NCBI GenBank assembly: GCA_903902745.1
Contig: CAIUWA010000005.1
Coordinates: 1 to 64,000 of the forward strand
Source of the DNA: an uncultured Opitutia bacterium
GTDB lineage: Bacteria; Verrucomicrobiota; Verrucomicrobiia; Opitutales; Opitutaceae
Direction: 5' to 3'
Length of the DNA: 64,000 nt
Numbering within the stretch: the first letter of the stretch is position 1; the number at the start of each line of letters is the position of its first letter. The notes under the pieces are model-generated. The model searched no databases, had not been told where the DNA came from, and worked only from the letters and a program-made list of their open reading frames with translations. Positions 18,783-28,760 of the stretch are shown piece by piece. The position numbers were made by a program, and so were the translations under genes.

Positions 18783-19871
18783 TCAGAGTAGTGCCTTTAA
18801 TTCCACCAGCACACGTTCGTTCTGTGTTTTCGTACCGACGGTGATGCGCAGCCATTCCGGCATGCCGTACGATGCCATGGGCCGCACGATCACACCGCGC
18901 CGCTGCAGCGCGTCGAACAGCCGTGCGCCCGCACCCACCTTCACGAGGACGAAATTCGCCTCGCTGGGCACGACCTCCAGCTTCAGCGCCCGCAAGCCCG
19001 CTTCGAGCTGGGTGCGGTTCGCGCGGTTTTCCCGGGCGCATTTTTCCGTGAAATCGCGGTCATCCAGCGCCGCCAGCGCCGCCGCTTGGCCGATCGCGTT
19101 CACGTTGAAGGGCTGGCGCACGCGGTTGAGCACGGCTGCGAGGCCGGCACCGGTATAGCCGTAGCCCACCCGCAGCGAGGCCAGTCCGTGGATCTTGGAA
19201 AACGTGCGCAGGCCGATGAGGTTTCGTCCCTCGCGGATCAGCGGTCGCAGGTCGGCCGGGCTTTCCTGGAATTCCGCATAGGCTTCGTCAAATACGCCTA
19301 CCACGTGCTCCGGCAGGCCGCGGGCAAACGCCAGCAGTTCTTCCGCGGTGTTCGCGGTGCCGGTCGGATTGTTCGGGCTGGCCACGAACACCAGCCGGGT
19401 CTTCGGCGTGATGGCGCGCATCATCGCGGCGAGATCGTGCCGGTGGTTCGCCAGCGGCACCTCCACCGCCTTCGCCCCAAACAGCAGTGTCACCAGCTTG
19501 TAGACAATGAACGCGGGCTGGCCCATGACGACCTCGTCGCCGGCGCCGAGGAAGGCGTGCCCGAGGAGCTCGATGATTTCATTGGAGCCGTTGCCCACGA
19601 TGAACTGGTCCGCGCCGAGGCCATGCGCCTGCGCCAGCTTCTGCCGCAGGGCGAAGCAGCCGCCATCTGGATAAAGTTCACCCTGGGCCAGCGCGCGCGT
19701 CGCGGCCGCGAGGGCGCGGGGCGACGGACCGAAGGGGTTTTCGTTCGAGGCCAGCTTGATGATGCCCGCCGGGTCCAGCCCCAGTTCGCGGGCCACGTAC
19801 TCGATGGGCTTGCCCGGCTCATAGACGGGCTGGGCCAGGACCGAGGGCTTGACCAGCGATTCGATTTTCAT
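18783..19871 (-). CDS. hisC: Histidinol-phosphate aminotransferase
   Basis: A 362-residue PLP enzyme of class I/II aminotransferases; converts imidazole acetol phosphate and glutamate to histidinol phosphate in histidine synthesis. Seen: KLASNENPFGPSP near the start, FDEAYAEF with the PLP-stacking region, the Schiff-base Lys in RTFSKIHGLASLRVGYG, and LRITVGTKTQNE near the end. Not next to other his genes. The same family can also use aromatic amino acids, so substrate range is not certain. Confidence 0.9.
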   Translation of the reverse strand: MKIESLVKPSVLAQPVYEPGKPIEYVARELGLDPAGIIKLASNENPFGPSPRALAAATRALAQGELYPDGGCFALRQKLAQAHGLGADQFIVGNGSNEIIELLGHAFLGAGDEVVMGQPAFIVYKLVTLLFGAKAVEVPLANHRHDLAAMMRAITPKTRLVFVASPNNPTGTANTAEELLAFARGLPEHVVGVFDEAYAEFQESPADLRPLIREGRNLIGLRTFSKIHGLASLRVGYGYTGAGLAAVLNRVRQPFNVNAIGQAAALAALDDRDFTEKCARENRANRTQLEAGLRALKLEVVPSEANFVLVKVGAGARLFDALQRRGVIVRPMASYGMPEWLRITVGTKTQNERVLVELKALL

Positions 19872-19927
19872 GGTCCCACGAGAACACGATTCGACACCGG
19901 CGCGAAAGCCATAAATATTGCGCCCGC

Positions 19928-21121
19928 ATGCTCCGTCTCTCCCGCCTCGGTCTTCTCCTGCTGGTCCTCTGTGCCGCTGGTGGGGCGGCCGACAATCGCG
20001 CCACCAAGTCCGCGCTGCCCGCCAAAGCCTCCGTCGCGGCAGTCCCGCCCGTCATCATCGAACAGGGCGAAATCGACGGGGCCAAATTCACGATCGCCCG
20101 GCCGGCCCGGTGGAACCGCCAGCTGCTGCTAATCGCCCACGGGCTTCGCGCTGAGTCCGCGCCTCTGGTGGCGGATCTTTTTCCGGAGCATTTCGCCTAC
20201 CAGACCCTGCTGGACGAAGGCTGGATGGTCGCGAAGACCAGCTTCCGCCGGAACGGCCCGATCATCGGCGACGCCATCGCGGATCTCGACGCCCTCCGCG
20301 CCCACATCGTCCAGACCTACGGCAATCCCGGGCGCGTGCTGCTCGAGGGCGAGTCGATGGGCGGACTCATCGGCACCCTCATCGCCGAGCGCGCACCGGA
20401 CTACGATGACCAAGGCCAGCCCCTCTTCGCCGGGATCGTCGCCATCGGCGCCGCGCTCTCGGCCAAGGAGCCCAACATGGCCCTCGGTCTTTCCCTGCGG
20501 CCGAAGATCCCCGTTATCTTTCTCACCAACCAAAGCGAGCTCGACGGCCCCAAAAATTACGTTCGGACCTTCGTGCCGCGCGACCGCACCGATGTCCTTC
20601 CCGTGCTCCTCCGGGTCTCGCGGGACGGCCATGTGAACGTCAACCAGCGCGAGCGCCTGGCCGCCCTGCGCATCCTCAATGCCTGGCTCGACTCCGGCCC
20701 CTCCGCCCTGCCCCCTCCCGCCAAGGACGAACCCTTCTTCGATGTCACCGTGCCCCCCGCTCCGCAGCCCTCGCAAGTGGCACTCCAGGATGACAGCCGG
20801 GGCTTTGCCGCCCGCGTCACCGAAGTTTCGGCCGGCTACGGCAACCTGCAGCTCAACGCCCAGCCCGGCGATTTCGCCGCCGCCGGCATCCGGCCCATGG
20901 TCTGGTTTCAACTGAAGGTGGGAGCCAAAACCTACCGCGTGCGCTACGGCCGGGATTTCGACAGCGTGAAACGTGGCGAGTGGGTCGCCTTTCCTAATGC
21001 CGACGGATTCACCTGGCTGGTCCGCAATCTGGGCGATGCGGCCGTCACCGCCGGCCTGAAGCTCGGAGACTCAGTTACGCTGCGCCGCTACGACGACGTG
21101 CCTTCCGAGTCCGCTCCCTGA
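19928..21121 (+). CDS. Exported alpha/beta hydrolase
   Basis: A 397-residue protein with a signal peptide (LRLSRLGLLLLVLCAAGGA). Residues about 50-260 show an alpha/beta hydrolase pattern: oxyanion region LLIAHGLRAE and nucleophile elbow GESMGG (Ser around residue 140); Asp/His partners are not certain. Residues about 270-397 form a separate beta-rich C-terminal domain (VALQDDSRGFAARVTEV ... GLKLGDSVTLRRYDD). Substrate unknown. Divergent from hisC with 56 bp between the starts. Confidence 0.8.
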   Translation: MLRLSRLGLLLLVLCAAGGAADNRATKSALPAKASVAAVPPVIIEQGEIDGAKFTIARPARWNRQLLLIAHGLRAESAPLVADLFPEHFAYQTLLDEGWMVAKTSFRRNGPIIGDAIADLDALRAHIVQTYGNPGRVLLEGESMGGLIGTLIAERAPDYDDQGQPLFAGIVAIGAALSAKEPNMALGLSLRPKIPVIFLTNQSELDGPKNYVRTFVPRDRTDVLPVLLRVSRDGHVNVNQRERLAALRILNAWLDSGPSALPPPAKDEPFFDVTVPPAPQPSQVALQDDSRGFAARVTEVSAGYGNLQLNAQPGDFAAAGIRPMVWFQLKVGAKTYRVRYGRDFDSVKRGEWVAFPNADGFTWLVRNLGDAAVTAGLKLGDSVTLRRYDDVPSESAP

Positions 21122-21133
21122 AGACACAACCTT

Positions 21134-21221
21134 TAGCGGTGTTCTACTTGTCCGCCATAGCTGCAGCGACGGTGGATGACCGCCGACTCGGAAAGATGGG
21201 CGCTCATAGAGCGCCGCTACA
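21134..21221. repeat. GTAG-type REP elements, mixed pair
   Basis: Left unit TAGCGGTGTTCTACTTGTCC (kin to the element at 37424), a middle CGGTGGATGACCGCCG hairpin, and a right inverted unit ending AGCGCCGCTAC with its own GCGCTC/GAGCGC hairpin. CTAC at the right edge marks a GTAG-type REP on the minus strand. Lies between convergent genes. Confidence 0.6.
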
Positions 21222-21234
21222 ACAAACTGCGGCC

Positions 21235-21828
21235 TTATTTCTTCCGACTCGGGACGTGGACAAACTTCATTCCCGCCGCCTGCGCCGCGCGCATGCCGGG
21301 ATCCGCGTCCTCAAACACGAGGCACTTGGCCGGCGACACACCCATCAGCCGGGCGGCGAGGAGGAACATGTCGGGCGATGGCTTGCCCTGAACCACGTCG
21401 TCCGCCGAAACCACCACCTTGAACAGCGACGTCAGGCCCGCCAGCTCCAGCGAGCGGCGCACGATGTCCCTCGGACCACCCGAGGCGATCGCCACCGGAT
21501 GGGTCATCGCCGCCCGCCGGGCGAAGTCCGCCACGGGCCGGATGAGTTTCGCATCCCCCTGGATCTCCTGGAAAAGCTTCTCTTTCGCGTGGAAAACCTC
21601 CTCGGCGTTGACTGAAAGTCCGTAGTGCTTCGCAATCAGCTCGGCCACGCGACGCGTCGGCACGCCGCCGAGGGAATAAAAAAAATCTTCGTCCAGCCGG
21701 TGCGGCAACCCCGCCGCCCGCATCGCTTGGTCCCACGCGCGATAGTGCAGCGGCATCGTGTCGACCAGCGTGCCGTCGAGGTCGAAGATATAGCCGTCAA
21801 AATCGCCGGGCGGGATGTCGAGTTGCAT
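21235..21828 (-). CDS. HAD-family phosphatase, beta-phosphoglucomutase-like
   Basis: A 197-residue cytosolic protein with HAD motifs: nucleophile FDLDGTLVDTMP near residue 14, motif II ASGGP, Lys in VQGKPSPDMFLLAA and the acidic FEDADPGMRAAQAAG. The alpha-helical cap between motifs I and II places it in the beta-phosphoglucomutase/phosphoglycolate group. ATG 21828 chosen over an upstream TTG. Substrate unknown; lies 46 bp after the aquaglyceroporin gene on the same strand. Confidence 0.85.
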   Translation of the reverse strand: MQLDIPPGDFDGYIFDLDGTLVDTMPLHYRAWDQAMRAAGLPHRLDEDFFYSLGGVPTRRVAELIAKHYGLSVNAEEVFHAKEKLFQEIQGDAKLIRPVADFARRAAMTHPVAIASGGPRDIVRRSLELAGLTSLFKVVVSADDVVQGKPSPDMFLLAARLMGVSPAKCLVFEDADPGMRAAQAAGMKFVHVPSRKK

Positions 21829-21874
21829 GCGGGCGCGCACGTCACGGCCAAAGCCCGCGCAGCGCAACGGAAAA

Positions 21875-22690
21875 CTAGCCGGGAGTCGCGGCGTAGGCAG
21901 GTTTGAATAACCACCGGTAGAAAATTCCCCCCACCTGCCCGCCCGCCAGCGGTGCCACGACGTAGACCGTCAGCCAGCCCCAGCCGTTGACGGTGAACGG
22001 CACCGAGCCCCACCCCGCCAGAGCGCTCCAGATGCGTGGCCCCAGGTCCCGCGCCGGGTTGAAGCCCGCCTGCGTCAGCGGGGCGAGCAACGAGATCAGC
22101 AGCGTGATGGTCAGCCCGATCGTCGCCGCCGTCAGCTCACGCGGCCGCGCGGCGTTCCGTTCGTCCGTCACCGCGAGGATCACGAGCACCAGGATGGCGG
22201 TGCCCAGGGCCTCGATGAAAAACGCGGTTCCCGGCGTGACGAGCGCCCGTGCCGCCTCGGTCAGCGGCCGGCCGCCCGGATTCGGAAAGAATTCCCCGAA
22301 AACCATCGCGCTCGCCTCGCTGCCGGCGACGCCCCGCACCAGGCCGTGGGCCGCCTCGAAGGCGGCGAGCGGGCCGGCAAACACCGCGTGCAGCACGGCG
22401 GCCCCGGTGAAGGCGCCCGCGAACTGGGCCGCGATATAGGCGGGCACGCGCCCCACGGGAAACCGGCCGCTCGTCACCAGCGCGCAGGTCACGGCCGGAT
22501 TGAGATGCGCGCCACTCAGCGCACCTGTCAGGTAGATCGCCGTGGCGATGCCGAGGCCCCAGACGATGGCCACCTGGAAAATCCCCACCTGCGCCCCGGT
22601 CAGTACCGCCGCCGCCACGGACCCGCAGCCGAAGAACACCAGCAGGAACGTGCCGGCGAACTCGCCGATGAACCAGGCGGGCGGCTTCAT
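21875..22690 (-). CDS. Aquaglyceroporin of the arsenic operon (AqpS/GlpF-like)
   Basis: A 271-residue MIP channel with six hydrophobic helices and two pore loops: SGAHLNPAVTCA and QAGFNPARDLGPR. The Asp after the second NPAR is typical of glycerol/aquaglyceroporin channels. The start overlaps the arsC stop by 4 bp (ATGA), and arsR lies upstream; the same set (ArsR, aquaglyceroporin, ArsC) in Sinorhizobium meliloti uses the channel to let arsenite leave the cell after reduction. That role is inferred here. Confidence 0.88.
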   Translation of the reverse strand: MKPPAWFIGEFAGTFLLVFFGCGSVAAAVLTGAQVGIFQVAIVWGLGIATAIYLTGALSGAHLNPAVTCALVTSGRFPVGRVPAYIAAQFAGAFTGAAVLHAVFAGPLAAFEAAHGLVRGVAGSEASAMVFGEFFPNPGGRPLTEAARALVTPGTAFFIEALGTAILVLVILAVTDERNAARPRELTAATIGLTITLLISLLAPLTQAGFNPARDLGPRIWSALAGWGSVPFTVNGWGWLTVYVVAPLAGGQVGGIFYRWLFKPAYAATPG

Positions 22691-23199
22691 CGCTTCAACC
22701 CTGCCTCGCCCGCGAGCTTGAACTGCTCGCCCACCCCGCGGACCGCCACGGCATCAAGCAGCTGGGCGTCGGAAAACGCGCAGAACAGTTCCACCCGCCG
22801 CGCAATCTGTGACGCCACATTCACGAAGAACCGGAATTTTTCCTCCTCCGTGCCTTCAGCCGCGGCCGGGTCGGGCGAGCCCCAGTGTGCGATCATCGGC
22901 TGGCCGGGCCAGACCGGGCAGGCTTCCTTTGCATGGTCGCAGACGGTGATGACGAAATCGAACTTCACGCCCTTGAATTCATCCCACGACTTCGAGCGCG
23001 CGGCACCGGCGTCGAGGTTGTATTTCTCCCGGAGGGTGCGGATCGCCAGCGGGTTCACTTTGCCGGTGGGATGCGAGCCGGCGCTGAACACCTCGAAGCG
23101 GCCCTTGCCCTTCGCCCGCAGCAAATATTCGCCGAGGACGGACCGGGCGGAGTTGCCCGTGCACAGGATCAGGACCTTGAAGGGATTTTTCGGATTCAT
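22687..23199 (-). CDS. arsC: Arsenate reductase, LMW-phosphatase type
   Basis: A 170-residue cytosolic enzyme reducing arsenate to arsenite. N-terminal P-loop VLILCTGNSARSVLGEYLL has Cys-X5-Arg; the general acid region follows FVITVCDHAKEACPVWPG with the two further cysteines (VCD...ACP) needed for the thioredoxin-coupled mechanism. Translationally coupled to the downstream channel gene. A palindromic element separates it from arsR. Confidence 0.92.
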   Translation of the reverse strand: MNPKNPFKVLILCTGNSARSVLGEYLLRAKGKGRFEVFSAGSHPTGKVNPLAIRTLREKYNLDAGAARSKSWDEFKGVKFDFVITVCDHAKEACPVWPGQPMIAHWGSPDPAAAEGTEEEKFRFFVNVASQIARRVELFCAFSDAQLLDAVAVRGVGEQFKLAGEAGLKR

Positions 23200-23230
23200 G
23201 GAAGGGAATTTTTCCGGGTGCTGCGTTCGC

Positions 23231-23323
23231 GGTGGAACGCGTTGACCCTAACGCGTTGTTTGGCTCTGTCTGGCATCAAGAGCGGACAGAGGCTTTCAGC
23301 GCGTTGGGGACAACGCGCTCCAC
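23231..23323. repeat. AACGCGTT-type palindromic element, copy 3, overlapping the arsR tail
   Basis: Left end GGTGGAACGCGTTGACCC, inner GTTTGGCTCTGTC, right end GTTGGGGACAACGCGCTCCAC. The right half is inside the arsR reading frame and encodes its last residues (VERVVPNAL); the left half lies in the arsR-arsC spacer. Confidence 0.82.
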
Positions 23324-23677
23324 GTCGGTACAGCCGCACGGGCTGGTGTCGGAGAATTTCGGCGCGAGCAGCTTCAACCGCGCGAGATCTTTTTTAAACA
23401 CCGGGTCCTCCCGCGCGCAATCCTGCAGGCAGGCCAGGTTGGCCCGCAGTTCACGCGAGGGCTTCGCCGGCAGTTCGTAGATCATCCAGTTGCCCTCCCG
23501 CTCGCACTCCACCATCCCGCGGGCGCGCAGGTAGGCGAGGTGCTTGGAGATCTTTACCTGCGGCTCGCGCAGGATTTCCTGGAAGTGGCAGACGCACAGC
23601 GGGCCCGCCGCCAGCACGTTGAGCACGCGCAGCCGCGTGAGATCGCAGAGGCATTCATAGATTTTAACCAGCTTCAC
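23276..23677 (-). CDS. arsR: ArsR-family arsenic repressor
   Basis: A 133-residue winged-helix repressor. IYECLCDLTRLRVLNVL opens the fold; the metal site CVCHF sits on helix 3 and ISKHLAYLRARGMVE is the recognition helix. The last ~16 residues come from a palindromic repeat. GTG at 23677 chosen because GAGGAA lies 12 nt upstream and the product then starts as the family does; a TTG at 23713 would add 12 residues but has no ribosome site. It probably represses arsC and the channel gene, which follow on the same strand, and releases on binding As(III). Confidence 0.88.
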   Translation of the reverse strand: MKLVKIYECLCDLTRLRVLNVLAAGPLCVCHFQEILREPQVKISKHLAYLRARGMVECEREGNWMIYELPAKPSRELRANLACLQDCAREDPVFKKDLARLKLLAPKFSDTSPCGCTDVERVVPNALKASVRS

Positions 23678-23685
23678 GCGGAATT

Positions 23686-23707
23686 CATATTCCTCGTTGG
23701 GAATATG
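23686..23707. promoter_or_regulatory. Candidate ArsR operator
   Basis: Perfect 8-bp inverted repeat CATATTCC-TCGTTG-GGAATATG, 9 bp upstream of the GTG start of arsR and within the spacer to the divergent aquaporin gene. The location, symmetry and AT-richness fit an autoregulatory ArsR site. Confidence 0.5.
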
Positions 23708-23846
23708 ATTCAAGCCCCGAACAAAGGTGTCACCGGAATGTCACCGAAGCCCGATCCTGCTCCTGCCTGGGATGCCTGCGGTCAAATGACGCGTTGTATT
23801 TCCATCGCTGATGGATAGGCAGAAGGCCTTCACCGCTTCAAAACCC

Positions 23847-24464
23847 ATGAAAAAATACCTCGTTGAGTTCATCGGCACGTTCTTTCTCGTCTTCACAGTC
23901 GGCATGACCGTCCGGAGCGGCGCGCCGCTCGCTCCGCTGGCCATCGGCGCCTCGTTGATGGTCATGATCTTCGCCGGCGGGCATGTCTCCGGCGGACACT
24001 TCAATCCCGCGGTTACGCTGGCGGTGTTTGTCCGCGGAAAGCTCGAGACGAAGGACGTCGTTCCCTATTGGGTGGCGCAGTTCCTTGCCGGCCTCGTCGC
24101 CGCGCTCATTGTCACCTTCCTGATCGGACCCAAGCCGGCCAGCCCCGCCCTGCATGGCACGATTCCCTCCGCGATCGTTGAGTTCCTCTTCACGTTTGCC
24201 CTGGCCTGGGTGGTCCTGAATGTCGCCACCCACAAGAGCACCGCGGGCAATTCCTTCTACGGGCTCGCCATCGGTACCACGGTGATGACCGGCGCCATTG
24301 CCGTCGGCGGTGTCTCGGGCGGGGCCTTCAATCCCGCCGTGGGCTTGGGCGTGTTTACGATGGGGCTCGAGTCGGCGAAACAACTCGGGGTTTATCTCGG
24401 GGCGGATCTCGCCGGCGGCTTGGTCGCCGCCCTCACTTACAAAGTGGTGCACGGCGCGGACTAA
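23847..24464 (+). CDS. Aquaporin, AqpZ-like
   Basis: A 205-residue MIP channel starting MKKYLVEFIGTFFLVFTVG, with both pore loops GGHFNPAVTLA and GGAFNPAVGLG and six hydrophobic helices. Lacking the Asp of glycerol facilitators, it is closer to water channels. Divergent from arsR and sharing its upstream region, so it may also answer to ArsR; this is inference. The nearer ATG (23847) is used; an ATG at 23811 would add 12 residues. Confidence 0.88.
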   Translation: MKKYLVEFIGTFFLVFTVGMTVRSGAPLAPLAIGASLMVMIFAGGHVSGGHFNPAVTLAVFVRGKLETKDVVPYWVAQFLAGLVAALIVTFLIGPKPASPALHGTIPSAIVEFLFTFALAWVVLNVATHKSTAGNSFYGLAIGTTVMTGAIAVGGVSGGAFNPAVGLGVFTMGLESAKQLGVYLGADLAGGLVAALTYKVVHGAD

Positions 24465-24480
24465 GCCGGTCCAAGCACCG

Positions 24481-24579
24481 GCAAATCCCAAAGTCCAAAC
24501 TGCCAAGTCTCAAAGTCGTCTGCGCGCGAAGCGCGCGCTGATTTTTGAGATTTGTTATTTTGTAATTTGAAAATTTTCA
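24481..24579. repeat. Heptamer-array palindromic element with central GCGCGC hairpin
   Basis: Left arm is a degenerate CAAAGTC-type 7-bp array; in the middle TGCGCGCGAAGCGCGCGCT folds on itself; the right arm is an array of the same kind read from the other strand (CAAATTA/CAAAATA-like units). Markedly AT-rich against a GC-rich chromosome. Sits between convergent genes. Confidence 0.65.
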
Positions 24580-24591
24580 GGGTGCGTCGCT

Positions 24592-26325
<1,734 letters not shown>

Positions 26326-26418
26326 GACAATGAATTTAAAAGGGACACGATTTCGCCTTTTGCCCCCGTTGGCAACTCCCGAACTGGCGCCGGCGTGGAA
26401 TCTGCGCTAGAGTGAAAC

Positions 26419-27192
26419 ATGCTCGAATTCCGCCATCTGCAGCTGCGCGTCCGCGATCTCGCCCGCAGCGTCGATTTCTATGCGCGGCAACTGGGGTTCA
26501 GACTGGTTCACCAGGCAGCGGGCCACGCCGAACTTGCCGCCCAGGTGGGCGGGGCGGTCCTGCTCACGCTCGTTGAGGATCGCTCGGCCCAGCCCGCCCC
26601 GCCCGATGCCGCGGGTCTGTTTCACTCCGCGCTGTTGCTGCCGTCCCGCGCCGCGCTCGGCCGGTGGGTGCGCGGCACCGCGGACGCCGGGGTCGAGTTC
26701 GACGGCTTTTCCGATCATGGTGTCAGCGAGGCTGTTTATCTTTCCGACCCCGACGGCAACGGCTTGGAATTTTATGCCGACCGGGCGCCGGAAGCCTGGC
26801 CGCGCGCCAAAGGGGAAATCGCGATGTTCACCCGGCCCCTCGACATGCCCGGGCTGCTCGCGGCCGGCGCCACCGTTCCCGCGGGCCCGCTGCTGGCGGG
26901 GGCACGCTGGGGTCACCTGCATCTGCGCGTCACCGACCTCAAACGCAGCGACCCGTTTTATCAGACCACACTCGGAATGACCCTCACGCAGGGCTCCTAC
27001 CCGGGCGCCCGTTTCCTTGCGGCCGACGGCTACCATCATCATCTCGGACTCAACACGTGGGGCCAGCCGCGCCGGGCCCAACCGGAGGGAAGTCTCGGAT
27101 TGGTCGAGGCGACCTTCGCCCACAGTGGCGTGACCGCGGAACAAACCCTGCGTGACCCCGACGGCATGGCACTGCGACTTGCTCCCCTGTGA
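26419..27192 (+). CDS. VOC-fold protein, CatE-like dioxygenase
   Basis: A 257-residue protein of two glyoxalase/bleomycin-resistance modules: residues 1-125 (FRHLQLRVRDLARSVDFYARQLGF, DPDGNGLEFYAD) and 165-257 (WGHLHLRVTDLKRSDPFYQTTLGM, YHHHLGLNTW, DPDGMALRLAP). The metal ligands His/His/Glu can be placed at HLQL/HLHL, YHHH and E of GLEFYAD, matching catechol 2,3-dioxygenase-like CatE proteins. Real substrate unknown. Divergent from the helicase gene. Confidence 0.82.
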   Translation: MLEFRHLQLRVRDLARSVDFYARQLGFRLVHQAAGHAELAAQVGGAVLLTLVEDRSAQPAPPDAAGLFHSALLLPSRAALGRWVRGTADAGVEFDGFSDHGVSEAVYLSDPDGNGLEFYADRAPEAWPRAKGEIAMFTRPLDMPGLLAAGATVPAGPLLAGARWGHLHLRVTDLKRSDPFYQTTLGMTLTQGSYPGARFLAADGYHHHLGLNTWGQPRRAQPEGSLGLVEATFAHSGVTAEQTLRDPDGMALRLAPL

Positions 27193-27318
27193 TCCGGATA
27201 GATTGCACGCTCCCCGTTTGCTGTCCCGGCTTCAGCCGGAACTGCGAACGCTAAACGACCCCTGGCCTGCCTTAACGCTTGGCTTGGCCGCGTGGCCCGC
27301 GCTAGTTTTCGCCCGCGC

Positions 27319-28758
27319 ATGAATAACGAGATTCGCTGGCTCGCTCGTCTTGGCATCGACCAGGGCCTTTTGACCCGCGCCCAATGCGTCAAGCTCGGCG
27401 GTGGGTTTGACGGCAGCGCCGGGGTGGCCGATTTTGCCCAGACCCTCATCGATCACGACATTGTCAGTGACGTCGCCACGCTGGAAAAACTGGCGAACAT
27501 GGCCGTGGCCAAGGCCAAGTCCGGTCCGCCCGCCAGCGACCCGTTTGATGCCGCCGAGGAGGATGAACCACCCGCGCCCGCCGCCGCACCCGCTCCGGCC
27601 GCCAAACCGGCCGAGGCCGGCAAAAGCGCCCCCACCGTGGTCGGCCCTGCGCCCAAGTTCGCCTTCGAGGCCATCGGCACGATGGATGATACGGCGCTGG
27701 CCGCCGGCATGCGGGAGCTGCTCAAGGCCACCGGGCGTTTCGCCGCCAGCGACCTCCACCTCTCCACCGGCACCCGCCCGTTCATCCGCAAGGACCGCGA
27801 GATCTCGTTTCTCTCCGAATATCTCCTCAAGCCCGAGGATGCCCTCCGGCTCAACACCGTGTTGTTAACCGAGGGACAAAAAAAGATTTTCCAGGACAAG
27901 AAGGACATCGACTAAGCCCTGGCCCTCAGTGCCACCGACCGCTACCGCGTGAACCTCATGGTCCACAAGAATGGCGCCGCCGGCTCCTACCGCCTGGTGC
28001 CGGAGAAGGTGAAGACCATGGCTGAACTCGGCTACAGCGCCCACCTCGAGACGATCAAGAAACTCCTTTCCTACCACAACGGCCTCATCCTCATCACCGG
28101 CCCCGTCGGCTCCGGCAAGACCACCACCCTCGCCGCGATGGTCGCCTACCTCAACGAGACGCGCACCGACCATATCATCACCGTCGAGGATCCCATCGAG
28201 GTCGTGCAGCCCGCCAAGGGCTGCAACGTCACCCAGCGCGAGGTCGGCCCGCACACGAAATCCTTCTTCACCGCGCTCAAGGGCGCCCTCCGCGAGGACC
28301 CCGACATCATCGTCATCGGCGAATTGCGCGACCTGGAGACGATTGAGATGGCTGTGAGCGCGAGCGAGACGGGCCATCTCGTCATCGGCACCATGCACAC
28401 GAGCGACGCCTCCACCACGCTCAACCGCATGCTCGATGTGTTTCCGCCCGCGCAGCAGACGCAGATTCGCGCCAGCGTGGCCGAGAGCCTGCGCGGGGTC
28501 GTCTGCCAGCGCCTGCTGCCCGCCACCAAGGGCGGCCTCGTGCTCGCCTGCGAGATTCTCATCAACAACACCGCCATCTCCGCCCTCATCCGCGAGGGCA
28601 AGACCACCGGCCTCCGCAATACCATGGAGACCGGCGTGAAGGAGGGCATGTGCCTCATGGACAACGTGGTCTTCCAGCTCCACCGCGAGGGCAAGATCGC
28701 CTCCGGCACCGCCCTCGCCAACATCAGCAACCGCGTCCTGCGCGCGAAGATCACCTGA
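27319..28758 (+). pseudogene. PilT/PilU-like pilus ATPase interrupted by an in-frame stop
   Basis: An otherwise intact retraction-type ATPase whose frame is broken by TAA at 27913-27915 (…KKDID-stop-ALALSATDRYRVNLM…). The frame continues unchanged, and the family has an aromatic residue (Tyr/Phe) here, so one base change (TAC/TAT to TAA) explains it. The N-terminal part has an acidic/Ala-Pro linker (residues about 80-115) and DLHLSTGTRP; the C-terminal part has Walker A GPVGSGKTT, Asp box TVEDPIEVVQ, Walker B DPDIIVIGELRD and His box GTMHTSDASTT. The C-terminal piece could restart near 27949-27958. Either a recent pseudogene or a sequencing error. Confidence 0.8.
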
Positions 28759-28760
28759 CC

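Noticed and set aside
24481-24579. CRISPR array
   Set aside because: The short units are degenerate 7-mers without spacers of constant length, and no cas gene is present anywhere in the window.
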